From Plectosphaerella cucumerina (Eukaryota > Ascomycota > Sordariomycetes > Glomerellales > Plectosphaerellaceae): 64,000 bases of DNA. The position numbers and the translations under genes were made by a program. The stretch lies in contig JAGPXD010000003.1 of NCBI GenBank assembly GCA_020746995.1, positions 5,580,001 to 5,644,000 of the forward strand, read 5' to 3'. Positions 1 through 8,440 of this stretch are shown piece by piece; within the stretch, counting starts at the first letter, position 1; the number at the start of each line of letters is the position of its first letter. The notes under the pieces were generated by a model, which worked only from the letters and a program-made list of their open reading frames with translations, made no database searches and was not told where the DNA came from.

Positions 1-739
1 CCGAGGACGATGTGCTGGCGGCCGATGCGGGAGGTCGTGACGTGGTCGATCCAGACGAGATCGGCGCCGTCCAGTGTGACGGCGTCACCGCCCCAGACGT
101 ACTGGGGGTCTGTTTGAAAGTGTTAGAGGGGTTGGAGGATGATGGGTTGTGGTTGTGTTGATATCATGGGTCAAGTGTTGTGGTGGTGGGGCACGTACTC
201 AGCTCCTCGATCTTGATGTTCTGGATGATGATGTTGGTCACGCCACCGGACATGCGGAGACCCTTGCCACGGATGATTCCCTTGTTGCCGGAACCGACGA
301 GGGACTTGTTGGACTTGACAGCGATGGGCTGGAGACCGGCCTTGTTGTACTTGACGTTGACCTTGGCGGCGTTGGGCTGGTAGTTGTCGCACCACCTGAG
401 CTGTCAGCACCCCTACTTCACGACACAAACTTTCAGATCCAACGGTGCTCACTTGTCCTTGTTGATGGCCAGCTGGCACGTGCTGCCAGTGCCCCAGGGA
501 GCGCAGCCCTTCTCGCTGACGGTGCCGTCGGCGGTGGTGAAGTCGAACGTCTTGGTCAGGACAATGTTGAGCTTCTCAGAGCTGCCGAGGTAGCTGACGA
601 GCTCGGCGTTGGTGGTCGGGGTGACAGTCCGGCCGGAGCCACCTCCGGTGACGCCCTTGGCGAAGCCCTCGGCGGCGCCGGTGACGGCGGCGGCCGAGTG
701 GACGAGGGCAACCAGTGCCGCGGCGATGGAGACGCGCAT
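1..739 (-). CDS. Pectin lyase (polysaccharide lyase family 1), 3' part beyond window
   Basis: Secreted enzyme that cleaves methyl-esterified pectin by beta-elimination in the plant cell wall. Three exons are visible: 739-453, 395-199 and 109 to beyond position 1. The ATG at 739 opens a signal peptide (MRVSIAAALVALVHSAAA). Exon 1 continues with the PL1 start, AEGFAKGVTGGG. Exon 2 begins WCDNYQPNA and holds SNKSLVGSGNKGIIRGKGLR, the first turns of the beta-helix. Exon 3 has NPQYVWGGDAVTLDGADLVW followed by IDHVTTSRIGRQHIVLG. The missing Ca-binding Asp pattern and the WIDHV motif fit pectin lyase rather than pectate lyase. Both introns have clean GT-AG ends and keep the frame (phases 2 and 1). 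Only about 197 residues are visible, so the C-terminal half is missing because of the window edge, not mutation. The family assignment is firm; substrate is inferred from family. Confidence 0.93.
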
Positions 740-1529
740 TGTGGAATGAAAACGAATGCGTATGTATGGAACGAATGTATGGATTGAAAAAAGAGTGACG
801 AGGGATAAGATTTCCCTGAATGAATGACAGTGATGGAAATGCTGGAGAAGCAAGGCTGGCAAACACAGAAGAACCGCGGCGTCAGCGTCGTCTTGTAGTA
901 CCACTGCGTGTCAGTGAGCCCCCCTTTTTTCCTCACGACAACATCGTGCCCTCCAATTTCCCAATGTCCCAGCAGGTCCCCAATTGTCCGAAAGGCCTCG
1001 TTCCGCCCGCACGGCAGATCCGAAAGGAGGAAGCTCCGCCGGCGGGGGGGACATGACACTGGATCACGCTATCATGTGCGTGGAGCCGTTCAGCTCCAGT
1101 CCAGTAACTGCTGATTGCGAGCGGGCATGGGCAATCAAAATCAGCTGGAGATGCGATTTCGCACCGGCCCCTCGTGGCGACCCTCTTCTCATTTGGTTCC
1201 AAAGTGTTGCTGCCAGCCCCGGCGGGTGGGTAAAGCACGAGGCTGCCATTTGGTAGTTGGTCAGGTACGGTACCCTGCGACGGGGACGGCCGAGAGAGTT
1301 TTGGGGAGCATCGCCGGTGGGCTCGCCCGGCAATTCGGCATCGCTGGCGTCGTGGAGCCCGTCTCAGACGTCCCGTTGCGGCTTAGGACAGGGAGCTGCG
1401 GCCAGGGGGCGACTCGAGCATCACGCCGGCGTCTCTGGTAAAGAGAATAGACAAAGTCCGGAATATGGCAGCGGGAGGGGCGTCATCAGCCTTGTTCAAT
1501 CGGCGCATGCTCCGTGGGCTATGTCTACT
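740..1529. other. Intergenic: pectin lyase promoter and 3' flank of ferric reductase
   Basis: I see no supported gene. Open frames here are short, overlap one another on both strands and match no family I know. The left part should hold the promoter of the minus-strand pectin lyase. Confidence 0.6.
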
Positions 1530-3434
1530 CTACCATCCAAACTTCTCGACCTCGATATTAACGCGAACTCCACCGGCCTTTCTCCGAGCAGCCGTGTTCC
1601 TGACCTGCCGGTTGAGGCCGTCCGGCCCGGATACCATGACGGCAACTTCCCGCGCGTTTCTTCCAGCATCATCCAGCCAGTCGCCGACGACGGCGTCTAC
1701 GTCTGGGCGTCCTGCAACAGCTGTGGCAGGAGGAATCACCAGGTCCAAACCAGCTGCAACGAGGTCATCCAGCAAGTGGCTCGGCACCCAGTGGCGGTGC
1801 TCGTCCGAGTGCATGATCCAGAGGAGGTGCACGCGCTTGGCGGGTGTCGCCGAGGCGGCAGAGGCGGCACGATCCATGAGGAGCGCCCAGGCCGCGGGGA
1901 AGACGACAGCGATTCCCGACCCCCCGGCGACCAGGATGACCTCATCTGCCGCGTGCAGGGTGTCGAGGGCCTGGGACGACCCGTAGGGGCCCTCGACCCG
2001 GGCGCCGACCGAGTTGTGCCGCATGGCATGGTGGAGGAGGTCCTGGGTGAAGCCGGAATGCGACCGTATGAGTAGATTAAACCACGCGTGGGTGTCATCT
2101 CCAGCCGGTGCCGCCGACGCAATGGTGAACGGGTGCGCCTGCAAAGCATGGGATCTTCCGAGGGCAGGCACGGAGAGGAACACGTGGTCGGTCGGCCTCC
2201 ACCCGTGAGTGACGGACTTTGGCCGCAGACGAGACCACCAGGACGTCGTCGAGGGAATGTCCCAGTTGGCCGAAAGCATCAAGGTGTCCCCGTCGGGGAG
2301 CACCGTGAGGCGCGCCTGCACGATCGCCGTGTTGGCGCACCATCGCCAGACGATCCTGTCGACGAGGAAGATGGCCAGCGACGCGGTGACAAAGGGCCTG
2401 CTGGTGTGGTAGTGCAGCCAGAGGAAGGCCAGGGCCGCGACCTGCAGCACGACATGGGAGGCGAGGAATAGCTCGTACCACCGCTGCCGGAAGCTGCCTA
2501 GGGAAGTGAAGTACAACAGCTCGTACGACGCGAAGGCGCCGAGGCCGAGCAGGACGAGCGGCTCGCCGAGGAACTGGAGCAGGGTGCGCTTGCGGAACCA
2601 TTCAGGGCAGAGGACGAGCTGGTACAGCATCATGCCGGCAAAGTGGACAAAGGCGGCGAAGCACAGCAGCTCGCCGACGCGGCGGTGCAGGATGTTAAGT
2701 GACTCGTAGGAGCGGCCGGTCAGCAGGCGCAGGGGCTGGTTCTTGGCGGCCAGGAGGTAGAGCAGTGGGAGGTTGACGATGAAGATGAGAGCAGCGCGGT
2801 CGGCGAAGGCGAAGGAGTACTCGGGCTGCAGTGGCATGTGGTAGAGCTGGTAGAAGGCGTTGAGGCCGTAGAAGGCCAGGACGAGGAGGGATGTGCTGTT
2901 GGACGGGAGATGTCTGTTGATGATTGGGATGGGTGGCGGTTGGTAGGCGAGCCACGATCGTATCGTTCCGGGAATGGAGCGGCGACGGACGGCTGGCTTG
3001 CCCGATGGTTCAAGCAGCGGCACGAGTTCGACATCAATATCCAGAACCTTCGCGGCGTCTGGAGGCGTACTGGTGCCCTCGAGGGTGCTGCTGCTGGAGG
3101 ACGACGGCGAGGGGTCGTGCTCTGCAGCCTCCTTCGCCTTGGCCTGCCTTTTCGTCCGCCGCCGTGCCTTGTTGTACCTCCCCGCCCAGTGCCGGATCGT
3201 CAAGAGGACGAGAACAGCCAGCAGAACCTTGTTGTACGACGTGGCGAGGGCGCGACCCTCTCGGATGGCGGTGATCAATCGGAGGAGGTACGCCCGTTGG
3301 GCGGGACTCAACGGCGGCCCGCCACCGCCGCCATGGCCGGCGGCATCGGTGACGAAACCCGGATCGGACTCGGGGTCGACGAAGGAGGCTTTCAGCGTGG
3401 CCCGGAGCCATTTCAAGTCGTACGGGCCGTCCAT
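1530..3434 (-). CDS. Ferric-chelate reductase (FRE/Frp1-like flavocytochrome)
   Basis: Integral membrane flavocytochrome that passes electrons from NAD(P)H through FAD and two haems to extracellular ferric chelates, for reductive iron uptake. It is a single exon of 634 residues; I chose the ATG at 3434 (MDGPYDLKW) because the open frame above it has no other methionine. There is a first TM near residues 68-85, a charged loop at 86-110 and a TM bundle at about 181-360. Two bis-His pairs with the family's 14-residue spacing are visible: H250/H264 and H327/H341. The FAD motif HPFTIAS is at 434-440 and the NAD(P)-binding elements GPYGSS (482) and AGGSGIAVVFP (504) follow. The protein ends EVEKFGW. 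No C-terminal Cys-Gly motif is obvious. The promoter carries an ATCTGATAA box 218 bp upstream, consistent with repression by an SreA-type GATA factor when iron is plentiful (inference). Confidence 0.92.
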   Translation of the reverse strand: MDGPYDLKWLRATLKASFVDPESDPGFVTDAAGHGGGGGPPLSPAQRAYLLRLITAIREGRALATSYNKVLLAVLVLLTIRHWAGRYNKARRRTKRQAKAKEAAEHDPSPSSSSSSTLEGTSTPPDAAKVLDIDVELVPLLEPSGKPAVRRRSIPGTIRSWLAYQPPPIPIINRHLPSNSTSLLVLAFYGLNAFYQLYHMPLQPEYSFAFADRAALIFIVNLPLLYLLAAKNQPLRLLTGRSYESLNILHRRVGELLCFAAFVHFAGMMLYQLVLCPEWFRKRTLLQFLGEPLVLLGLGAFASYELLYFTSLGSFRQRWYELFLASHVVLQVAALAFLWLHYHTSRPFVTASLAIFLVDRIVWRWCANTAIVQARLTVLPDGDTLMLSANWDIPSTTSWWSRLRPKSVTHGWRPTDHVFLSVPALGRSHALQAHPFTIASAAPAGDDTHAWFNLLIRSHSGFTQDLLHHAMRHNSVGARVEGPYGSSQALDTLHAADEVILVAGGSGIAVVFPAAWALLMDRAASAASATPAKRVHLLWIMHSDEHRHWVPSHLLDDLVAAGLDLVIPPATAVAGRPDVDAVVGDWLDDAGRNAREVAVMVSGPDGLNRQVRNTAARRKAGGVRVNIEVEKFGW

Positions 3435-4020
3435 GGCGGCTTTCTCGGAGACGACTTGGTGGTGGATGGGAGAGGGGAAGCAGACCAGAAGAAGTTGAAG
3501 GAGGGCGGGACAGCAGTGGCGATCACACACGGCACCCACCTGCCTGCCCGCCCTCGTGGGTGCTGCGGGCAGGTGACGGCGTGACGCGGGCGCACGCACG
3601 GAAGGTGGGGGCACGCTTTGGGTGGTGAGGGACCGCTAAGCTTGATCAGGCTTATCAGATTGATCAGATATCTCGGCGGTCACCCGGATCTCCCCGCAGT
3701 TGGTTGATATTTGGGCTGGACAAGGCCAAGGCCAGACTAGTGAAGAGGCGCGTGAACCGAGTACGGGGAGGGCTTGAAGTGGAAGCGGCATTTCCAGGGC
3801 TCTCTGGGTGTTGGCGAGGTCAGAATTTTCGGCCAGTCCTGGTCTCCGGGATCGGTGATGCATCCCTCACACTTCACCATCGCTCGCATGTGTTCTAGCA
3901 TTCAATTGCTTCTAATTGCATTGTAATCGCACAATCTATTTACAGTAGGAAACTAATATTGAAACAGGTTCAATGAAAGGAACTGCTAGTCGAGCGAGGA
4001 CTGAAGTGCCAAGCCACAGC
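3435..4020. other. Intergenic: ferric reductase promoter
   Basis: No gene is supported. It contains the GATA boxes listed separately and the 3' flank of the FAD-linked oxidase. Confidence 0.6.
3652..3669 (-). promoter_or_regulatory. SreA-type iron GATA box upstream of ferric reductase
   Basis: On the minus strand 3660-3652 reads ATCTGATAA, an exact match to the ATCWGATAA consensus described for SreA/Sre1 iron repressors. The adjacent 3669-3661 reads ATCTGATCA (one mismatch). The exact box lies 218 bp above the reductase ATG. Confidence 0.6.
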
Positions 4021-5572
4021 TCAAGCACTCAGCTTGAAGCCACCCCAGTTGAGGGTCGTGAACGTCAGATCAGGATCATACGCGTCCCGAGCTGCCCTCA
4101 TCCTGACAATGTTCTCCTCGCCATAGGTAGCATGCGAATCCTGCCACTCGCCCGCATCGCCCATGTACACAAACTCCGTCGCCAGCCCCTTGGCCTTGTT
4201 ATCCTCGTGCAGACGGGCGAGGTGCCTCTTCTGCCACGCCGTCACGCGCAGGTCGTCCTCGGCGTTGGCCCATGACGTCGCAAACTGCCACCAGATGTAC
4301 GACTGGTCGTCATCGATGCCGAAGGTGTTGCCAACGCCATTGGTCTTGGCAACAGTCGCGGCAGACGCAGGGGCGAGGTTGAGCACCAGCGTAGGGAAGA
4401 GGCCGGGGACCTCTTCGATCTCCTGCACTGCCGCGAGCCACTCCTCGTAGATGTATATGAGCTGCTCCGCGTCAGGCTTGATGGTATGGTGGCCGAATTG
4501 GATGCGGAACATCTGGTTGGGGGTCTCGAGCCGCGAGTGCCAGTCAAGAGGCTTCATGACAGCGTCAGTCCGGCTCACGGCGGGGATGGCGCTGAATGAT
4601 GAGAAGCGCGGCGGCGGCGACACGGTCGTCTCCTCGAGTCCGAAAACCTGCGGCGACACCGTCCCGGCCGACACGTTGTAGTTGATGTTGATGACGGCGC
4701 CGGCTCCCACCTTTCCGTCCTCGGTCAAGACCATATCGCAAGCCGCGCGGATGAAGTCGTGGGCGTGCGCCTGATCAAAGATCTGGAACGTGCTGCTGAC
4801 CTGAGGGACGTGGTACGCCTTGAAGACAAACTTGGTCACCAGGCCGAAACTGCTGCCGCCGCCCTTGAGGGACCAGAAGAGCTCGGGGTTAGAGTCCTGG
4901 CTGGCAACGACCTGGGTGCCGTTGCCGAGGACGACGTCGTAGCTGAGAACGTTGTCCATCGTGTGGCCGTACTTATTGATGAAGTAACCCACTCCGCCGA
5001 TAAGTGTCAGGCCAGGGACGCCGATGCTTTTGAGGCGGCCACCGATGGTGTAGAGGTCATAGGGGGCGAGGGCCTTGTAGACGTCCACCCACTTGGCACC
5101 GGGGCCAACATCGATGGTGCTTGCGTTGGGGTTGACCTTGGTCTCCTTGAGCTCGCCGAGGGCGAGAAGAACGCCATTATCGATGCCGTTTGCGCCGGGG
5201 TACTGACACAGGTAAGTTAGCGGGATGATATCAAGAGAGTACATGTCGGCATGTACTCACGTTCATGTGGCCGCCGCCACGGATGGCAAACTGCGCTTGC
5301 TCGCGGTGGAAGATCGTGACAGCCTCGGCCACAGCATCCGCGGTTGTAGGCAGGAAGATACAGGAAGGCTTCGAGTTGGACCTGAGGTCCCAAACGTTGG
5401 TACGCTCGGCGTCATACCGCGACGAGTTCGGGAACAAAACGTTCTCGGGGAACGCCACCTGCAGCTGGCTGCATGCCTTTTGCACGCTGGTGCCCGTCGT
5501 CGCGGCGGAGGCACAGGTGCTGGCAAGAGCGGTGCCTATGATGGCTGAGAGGGCGGGAGCTTGGAGCTTCAT
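4021..5572 (-). CDS. Secreted FAD-linked oxidase, PCMH/berberine-bridge type
   Basis: Two exons, 5572-5261 and 5202-4021, give 497 residues; the 58-bp intron (gtgagt...tgtcag) is phase 0. The N-terminus (MKLQAPALSAIIGTALAS) is a signal peptide. The PCMH FAD-binding domain spans about 65-240, with CIFLPTTADAVAEAV, then FAIRGGGHMN, whose His is the usual 8-alpha-histidyl FAD site. It continues with GGRLKSIGVPGLTLIGGVGYF and ELFWSLKGGGSSFGLVTKF. I see no second covalent Cys in the place where bicovalent berberine-bridge enzymes have one, so the flavin is probably attached once. The C-terminus (YDPDLTFTTLNWGGFKL) resembles the BBE domain. Fungal relatives oxidise sugars, alcohols or secondary metabolites; the substrate cannot be read from sequence. 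The gene stands alone rather than in a biosynthetic cluster. Confidence 0.9.
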
Positions 5573-6195
5573 GATGGTAGGTGCTTGAAAACGAGAGAGA
5601 TGGGATGATGTGTTGAAACTTTCCAGAAGACACCAGACGAAGGGCACGCTTTATACTTGCCATCTTCTCCATCGTCATGGAAGCCATTGCATAAACACGC
5701 AATGTCGACGCGGCCCTCAGGGGCACAGCAAAGCCGATTCTCCCGCACTGCAGACAAATGGTGGGGTTGCATCGTGAACGGGATCATCAATGACGGCGTA
5801 CATCATCAGCCCAGTGCTCAGAGTCAGGACCCTGCACCTCCCCCGGACCGAGACCGACCACTGCCGGCATGGGAAAGACCTCGCATACTTCGGGTCGTCC
5901 CTCCATTGGCCAACCTTTCGGGGAGATCGTCAACTCTGCCCTGCCAAGGCAAGTAGTTCCCTTCGAGGCTATGCTAGTTTAAAGTAGGTGACACCCGGGC
6001 TAGCGGGGCATTGACGGCCCCGAGCCAAAAGCCCGGTCTCGCTCTCGGTTTCGCTCACCGGAGATCCGGGCGCCATGCGGTCACTGGGGGCAAATGACGG
6101 ATGGTAACACGGAAAGATGTATTAAGTACGCTGGCATGTCCGACATTCGATCCCGTCCACCATCATTACTGAAGAGCCATTCCAACGACCGACGC
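5573..6195. other. Intergenic: FAD oxidase promoter
   Basis: No gene is supported. It holds the TATA box above and the 3' flank of the GPI-anchored protein gene. Confidence 0.55.
5649..5655 (-). promoter_or_regulatory. TATA box of the FAD-linked oxidase
   Basis: TATAAAG on the minus strand, 77-83 bp above the ATG at 5572, a typical distance for a regulated fungal secreted-enzyme gene. Confidence 0.5.
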
Positions 6196-7235
6196 TTAGA
6201 AGGCGGCGACCATGGCGGCGACGGCGACACCGACGGCGCAGAAGGAGCCAACGACCTGAGCGGCGCCGCTGGCCACGAAGGACTCGGTGGGCTGGGCGCC
6301 GGTGTGGGTGGTCTGGCCGGCGGGAGACGAAGGGATGGATCCGGACTTGGAGGGAACGGGGTAGATCGCGGTGCCGAGAGTGGTGTGGTTGCCGACGGGC
6401 AGGTAGATGGCCGTGGTGGTCTCGCAATCCTCGGTGCTGGTGACGGTGACAGTGGTCTCGCAGTCCTCAGTGCTGGTGGCGGGAGTGGTGGTGGCGGCGT
6501 CGGAGCCGGAGGGGACGGGGTAGGGGACGGCGCCGGAGCTCGAGGGCTCCTCGGCGCCGGAGGAGGGGGCGGAAGAGGGCTCGGCCGAGGGCTCGGCCGA
6601 AGGAGCAACGGAAGGCTCAGCGGAGGAGGCCACGGAGGGCTCGGCCGAAGGAGCAACGGGAGGCTCAGCGGAGGGAGCGACTGAGGGCTCAGCAGAGGGC
6701 TCGGCGGAGGGAACCACCGGGGGCTCAACAGAGGGCTCGGCAGAGGGGACGACGGGAGGCTCGGTGGTCGAGGGCTCCACAGCGGGCTCGGAAGTCGAGG
6801 ACACGACGACGGGAGGAGTGGTCGAGGTCACGGGGGGAGTCCAGCCGCTGGGCGAGGGGGCGACGGTGAGGCCGCAAGTCGCGGCGCCGCGGGTGACGCC
6901 AACACTGTAGTACCTCCAGACGTTCTCGGTGAGAGCGCACTCCATGCAGGCCTGGAAGCGGGTGCTATACTCGTCGAGGGAGCAGAAGTCAGGCTCATCA
7001 CGGGCGAGGGTGATCAGGGTACCTAGGTGAATCAGAATCTGCACGATATGACCATGGAGGAACAGGACTCACCGCAGTTCTCGTGGCAGAGATACTGGGG
7101 GGTGCCCGGGGCAGGGTCCTGGCGGCGCTCGAGGCGGAAGCTCTCGGGGTACTCCCAGCGACGAGCGGCGGAGCCGGCCACGGCGGTGGCAGCGGCGCTG
7201 GAGGCCAGCATGGCGTAGGTAGCGAGGGACATCAT
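6196..7235 (-). CDS. GPI-anchored Pro/Ser/Glu-rich cell-wall protein with Cys-rich head
   Basis: Two exons, 7235-7073 and 7022-6196, give 329 residues; the intron is phase 1. A signal peptide (MMSLATYAMLASSAAATAVAG) is followed by a possible Kex2-type site (LERRQ). The Cys-rich head reads CHENCGTLI...FCSLDEYSTRFQACMECAL, then ENVWRYYSVGV, a pattern I know from many Sordariomycete secreted proteins of unknown function. Residues about 100-185 are a degenerate PSAEPSVE/PSAEPPVA repeat stalk, followed by Ser/Thr-rich stretches with two TSTEDCETT copies. The tail (ESFVASGAAQVVGSFCAVGVAVAAMVAAF) is a hydrophobic GPI-attachment signal. The expected location is plasma membrane or cell wall. It is not a CFEM protein: the eight-Cys pattern is absent. 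Two ATCTGATAA boxes lie about 480-510 bp upstream, suggesting iron-linked control. The second in-frame ATG (7232) is equally possible as start. Confidence 0.85.
6575..6760 (-). repeat. Coding repeat PSAEP(S/P)V in GPI-anchored protein
   Basis: About nine degenerate copies of a 7-8 codon unit (PSAEPSVE, PSAEPPVA, SSAEPSVA and similar). It forms an acidic proline-rich stalk. Such repeats commonly change copy number by slippage. Confidence 0.75.
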
Positions 7236-8440
7236 CCTGAACTTGGTGTCTTGAGCGAGCGTTGGACAACGGGTGAGTGTTGTGCTGGGTGGGACTTTTG
7301 ACAAGGGGGGGAGAGTGGTCTCAGGAGCGAGCTGGGTGAGGAGGGGAAGGAGAGGGCCGTCCAAGGAGCTGCAGAGGGGCGAGGCATTATAAGCATACTC
7401 GAACACCCTGTCGCCCATCCACGATGTAGTTCGCCCGTCGGCCCAGACCGCGCTTGACAACCCCCGAGTCCCGCCAACAGCGCCCGACGGGCCCTTCGCA
7501 AATGAGCGCCAAGACGTACCTGCGCCAGAAACAGGGCCCTCGACCCCGACGCCGCACCGTTCGTGCCTTGCTGGTGCCCCGTCGACCTCTCCTCTTCGGT
7601 GCTAGCCGACGTGATGCCAAGGGGATAAGTGCTGCCCGCGTGGTTTTCGGTGCATGGGAGGGTCCGGGGTGACGCTTTCGTCCAATGGTGAGGGTTGCCT
7701 GTCCATCTAATCAAATCTTATCAGATCCTCTTGATCATCTGATAATCAGGCCGGTGGACATGAGGACCCGTTGCGGACAGGGGTGTGACTGGAGTGCGAG
7801 CAGGGTCTGGGCCCCCCGCTGGACAGGTCCGCGCCGCAGCGAGACCGGCGGGTCACCCTGGTCTTGCGTTCGTTGGTGGGAGAGCGGCGAGAAAAACCTG
7901 CCAGGTTCGGCGCGGTGAGCGCGGGTGGTGCGGAGATTGAGAGCTTGAGCCGAGGGAGGTGGACGAGAGCGGCGGCGTGGCGCTTGTCTGTTGATGCGCC
8001 AGGCCTGTCTGGGACACGAGCTTCGGTGTGTGCCGCTGGCCATGAGGCAAGTGTGAGGGCACCGCAACGAGCGTGAGAGTCATGCTGCTTGGCGGGTGGG
8101 GGTCTTGACAACACTGGAGGCGACGATGGGCTGATTCAGGCCAGTGCAGGTGTGTTCTGGTGTGGAGTTGAGAACAGCCACATCAGCCACGAGCTTCAGA
8201 GTTTGTGGCTCGGAAAGTGGCGGAGCTGTACCCCTGATGCCAGTCCAGGTGAAGCTTGCCGTTTAAATGTACCCAGCCTTCATTTCCATAGGTAGGTACA
8301 TCAAGAGTCACTCCAGGATCTACGCGGCGAAATTGTACCAGATCCTCTATCTCACATCTCATGTATAAAAAATAAGAAAGAAATCAACCAACATGACCAA
8401 AACACCAAGGGTATCAACCGCAACCCATGACTAATCGCTG
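7236..8440. other. Intergenic: promoter of GPI-anchored protein gene
   Basis: No gene is supported. A TATA-like element (TTATAA) lies near 7385-7391, about 150 bp above the ATG, and the paired GATA boxes near 7718-7745. The rest (7750-8440) shows nothing recognisable. Confidence 0.55.
7718..7745 (-). promoter_or_regulatory. Inverted pair of SreA-type iron GATA boxes
   Basis: 7718-7726 reads TTATCAGAT (ATCTGATAA on the minus strand) and 7737-7745 reads ATCTGATAA on the plus strand. Both are exact ATCWGATAA matches in opposite orientation, 10 bp apart. The only gene starting nearby is the GPI-anchored protein (ATG at 7235). Confidence 0.6.
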
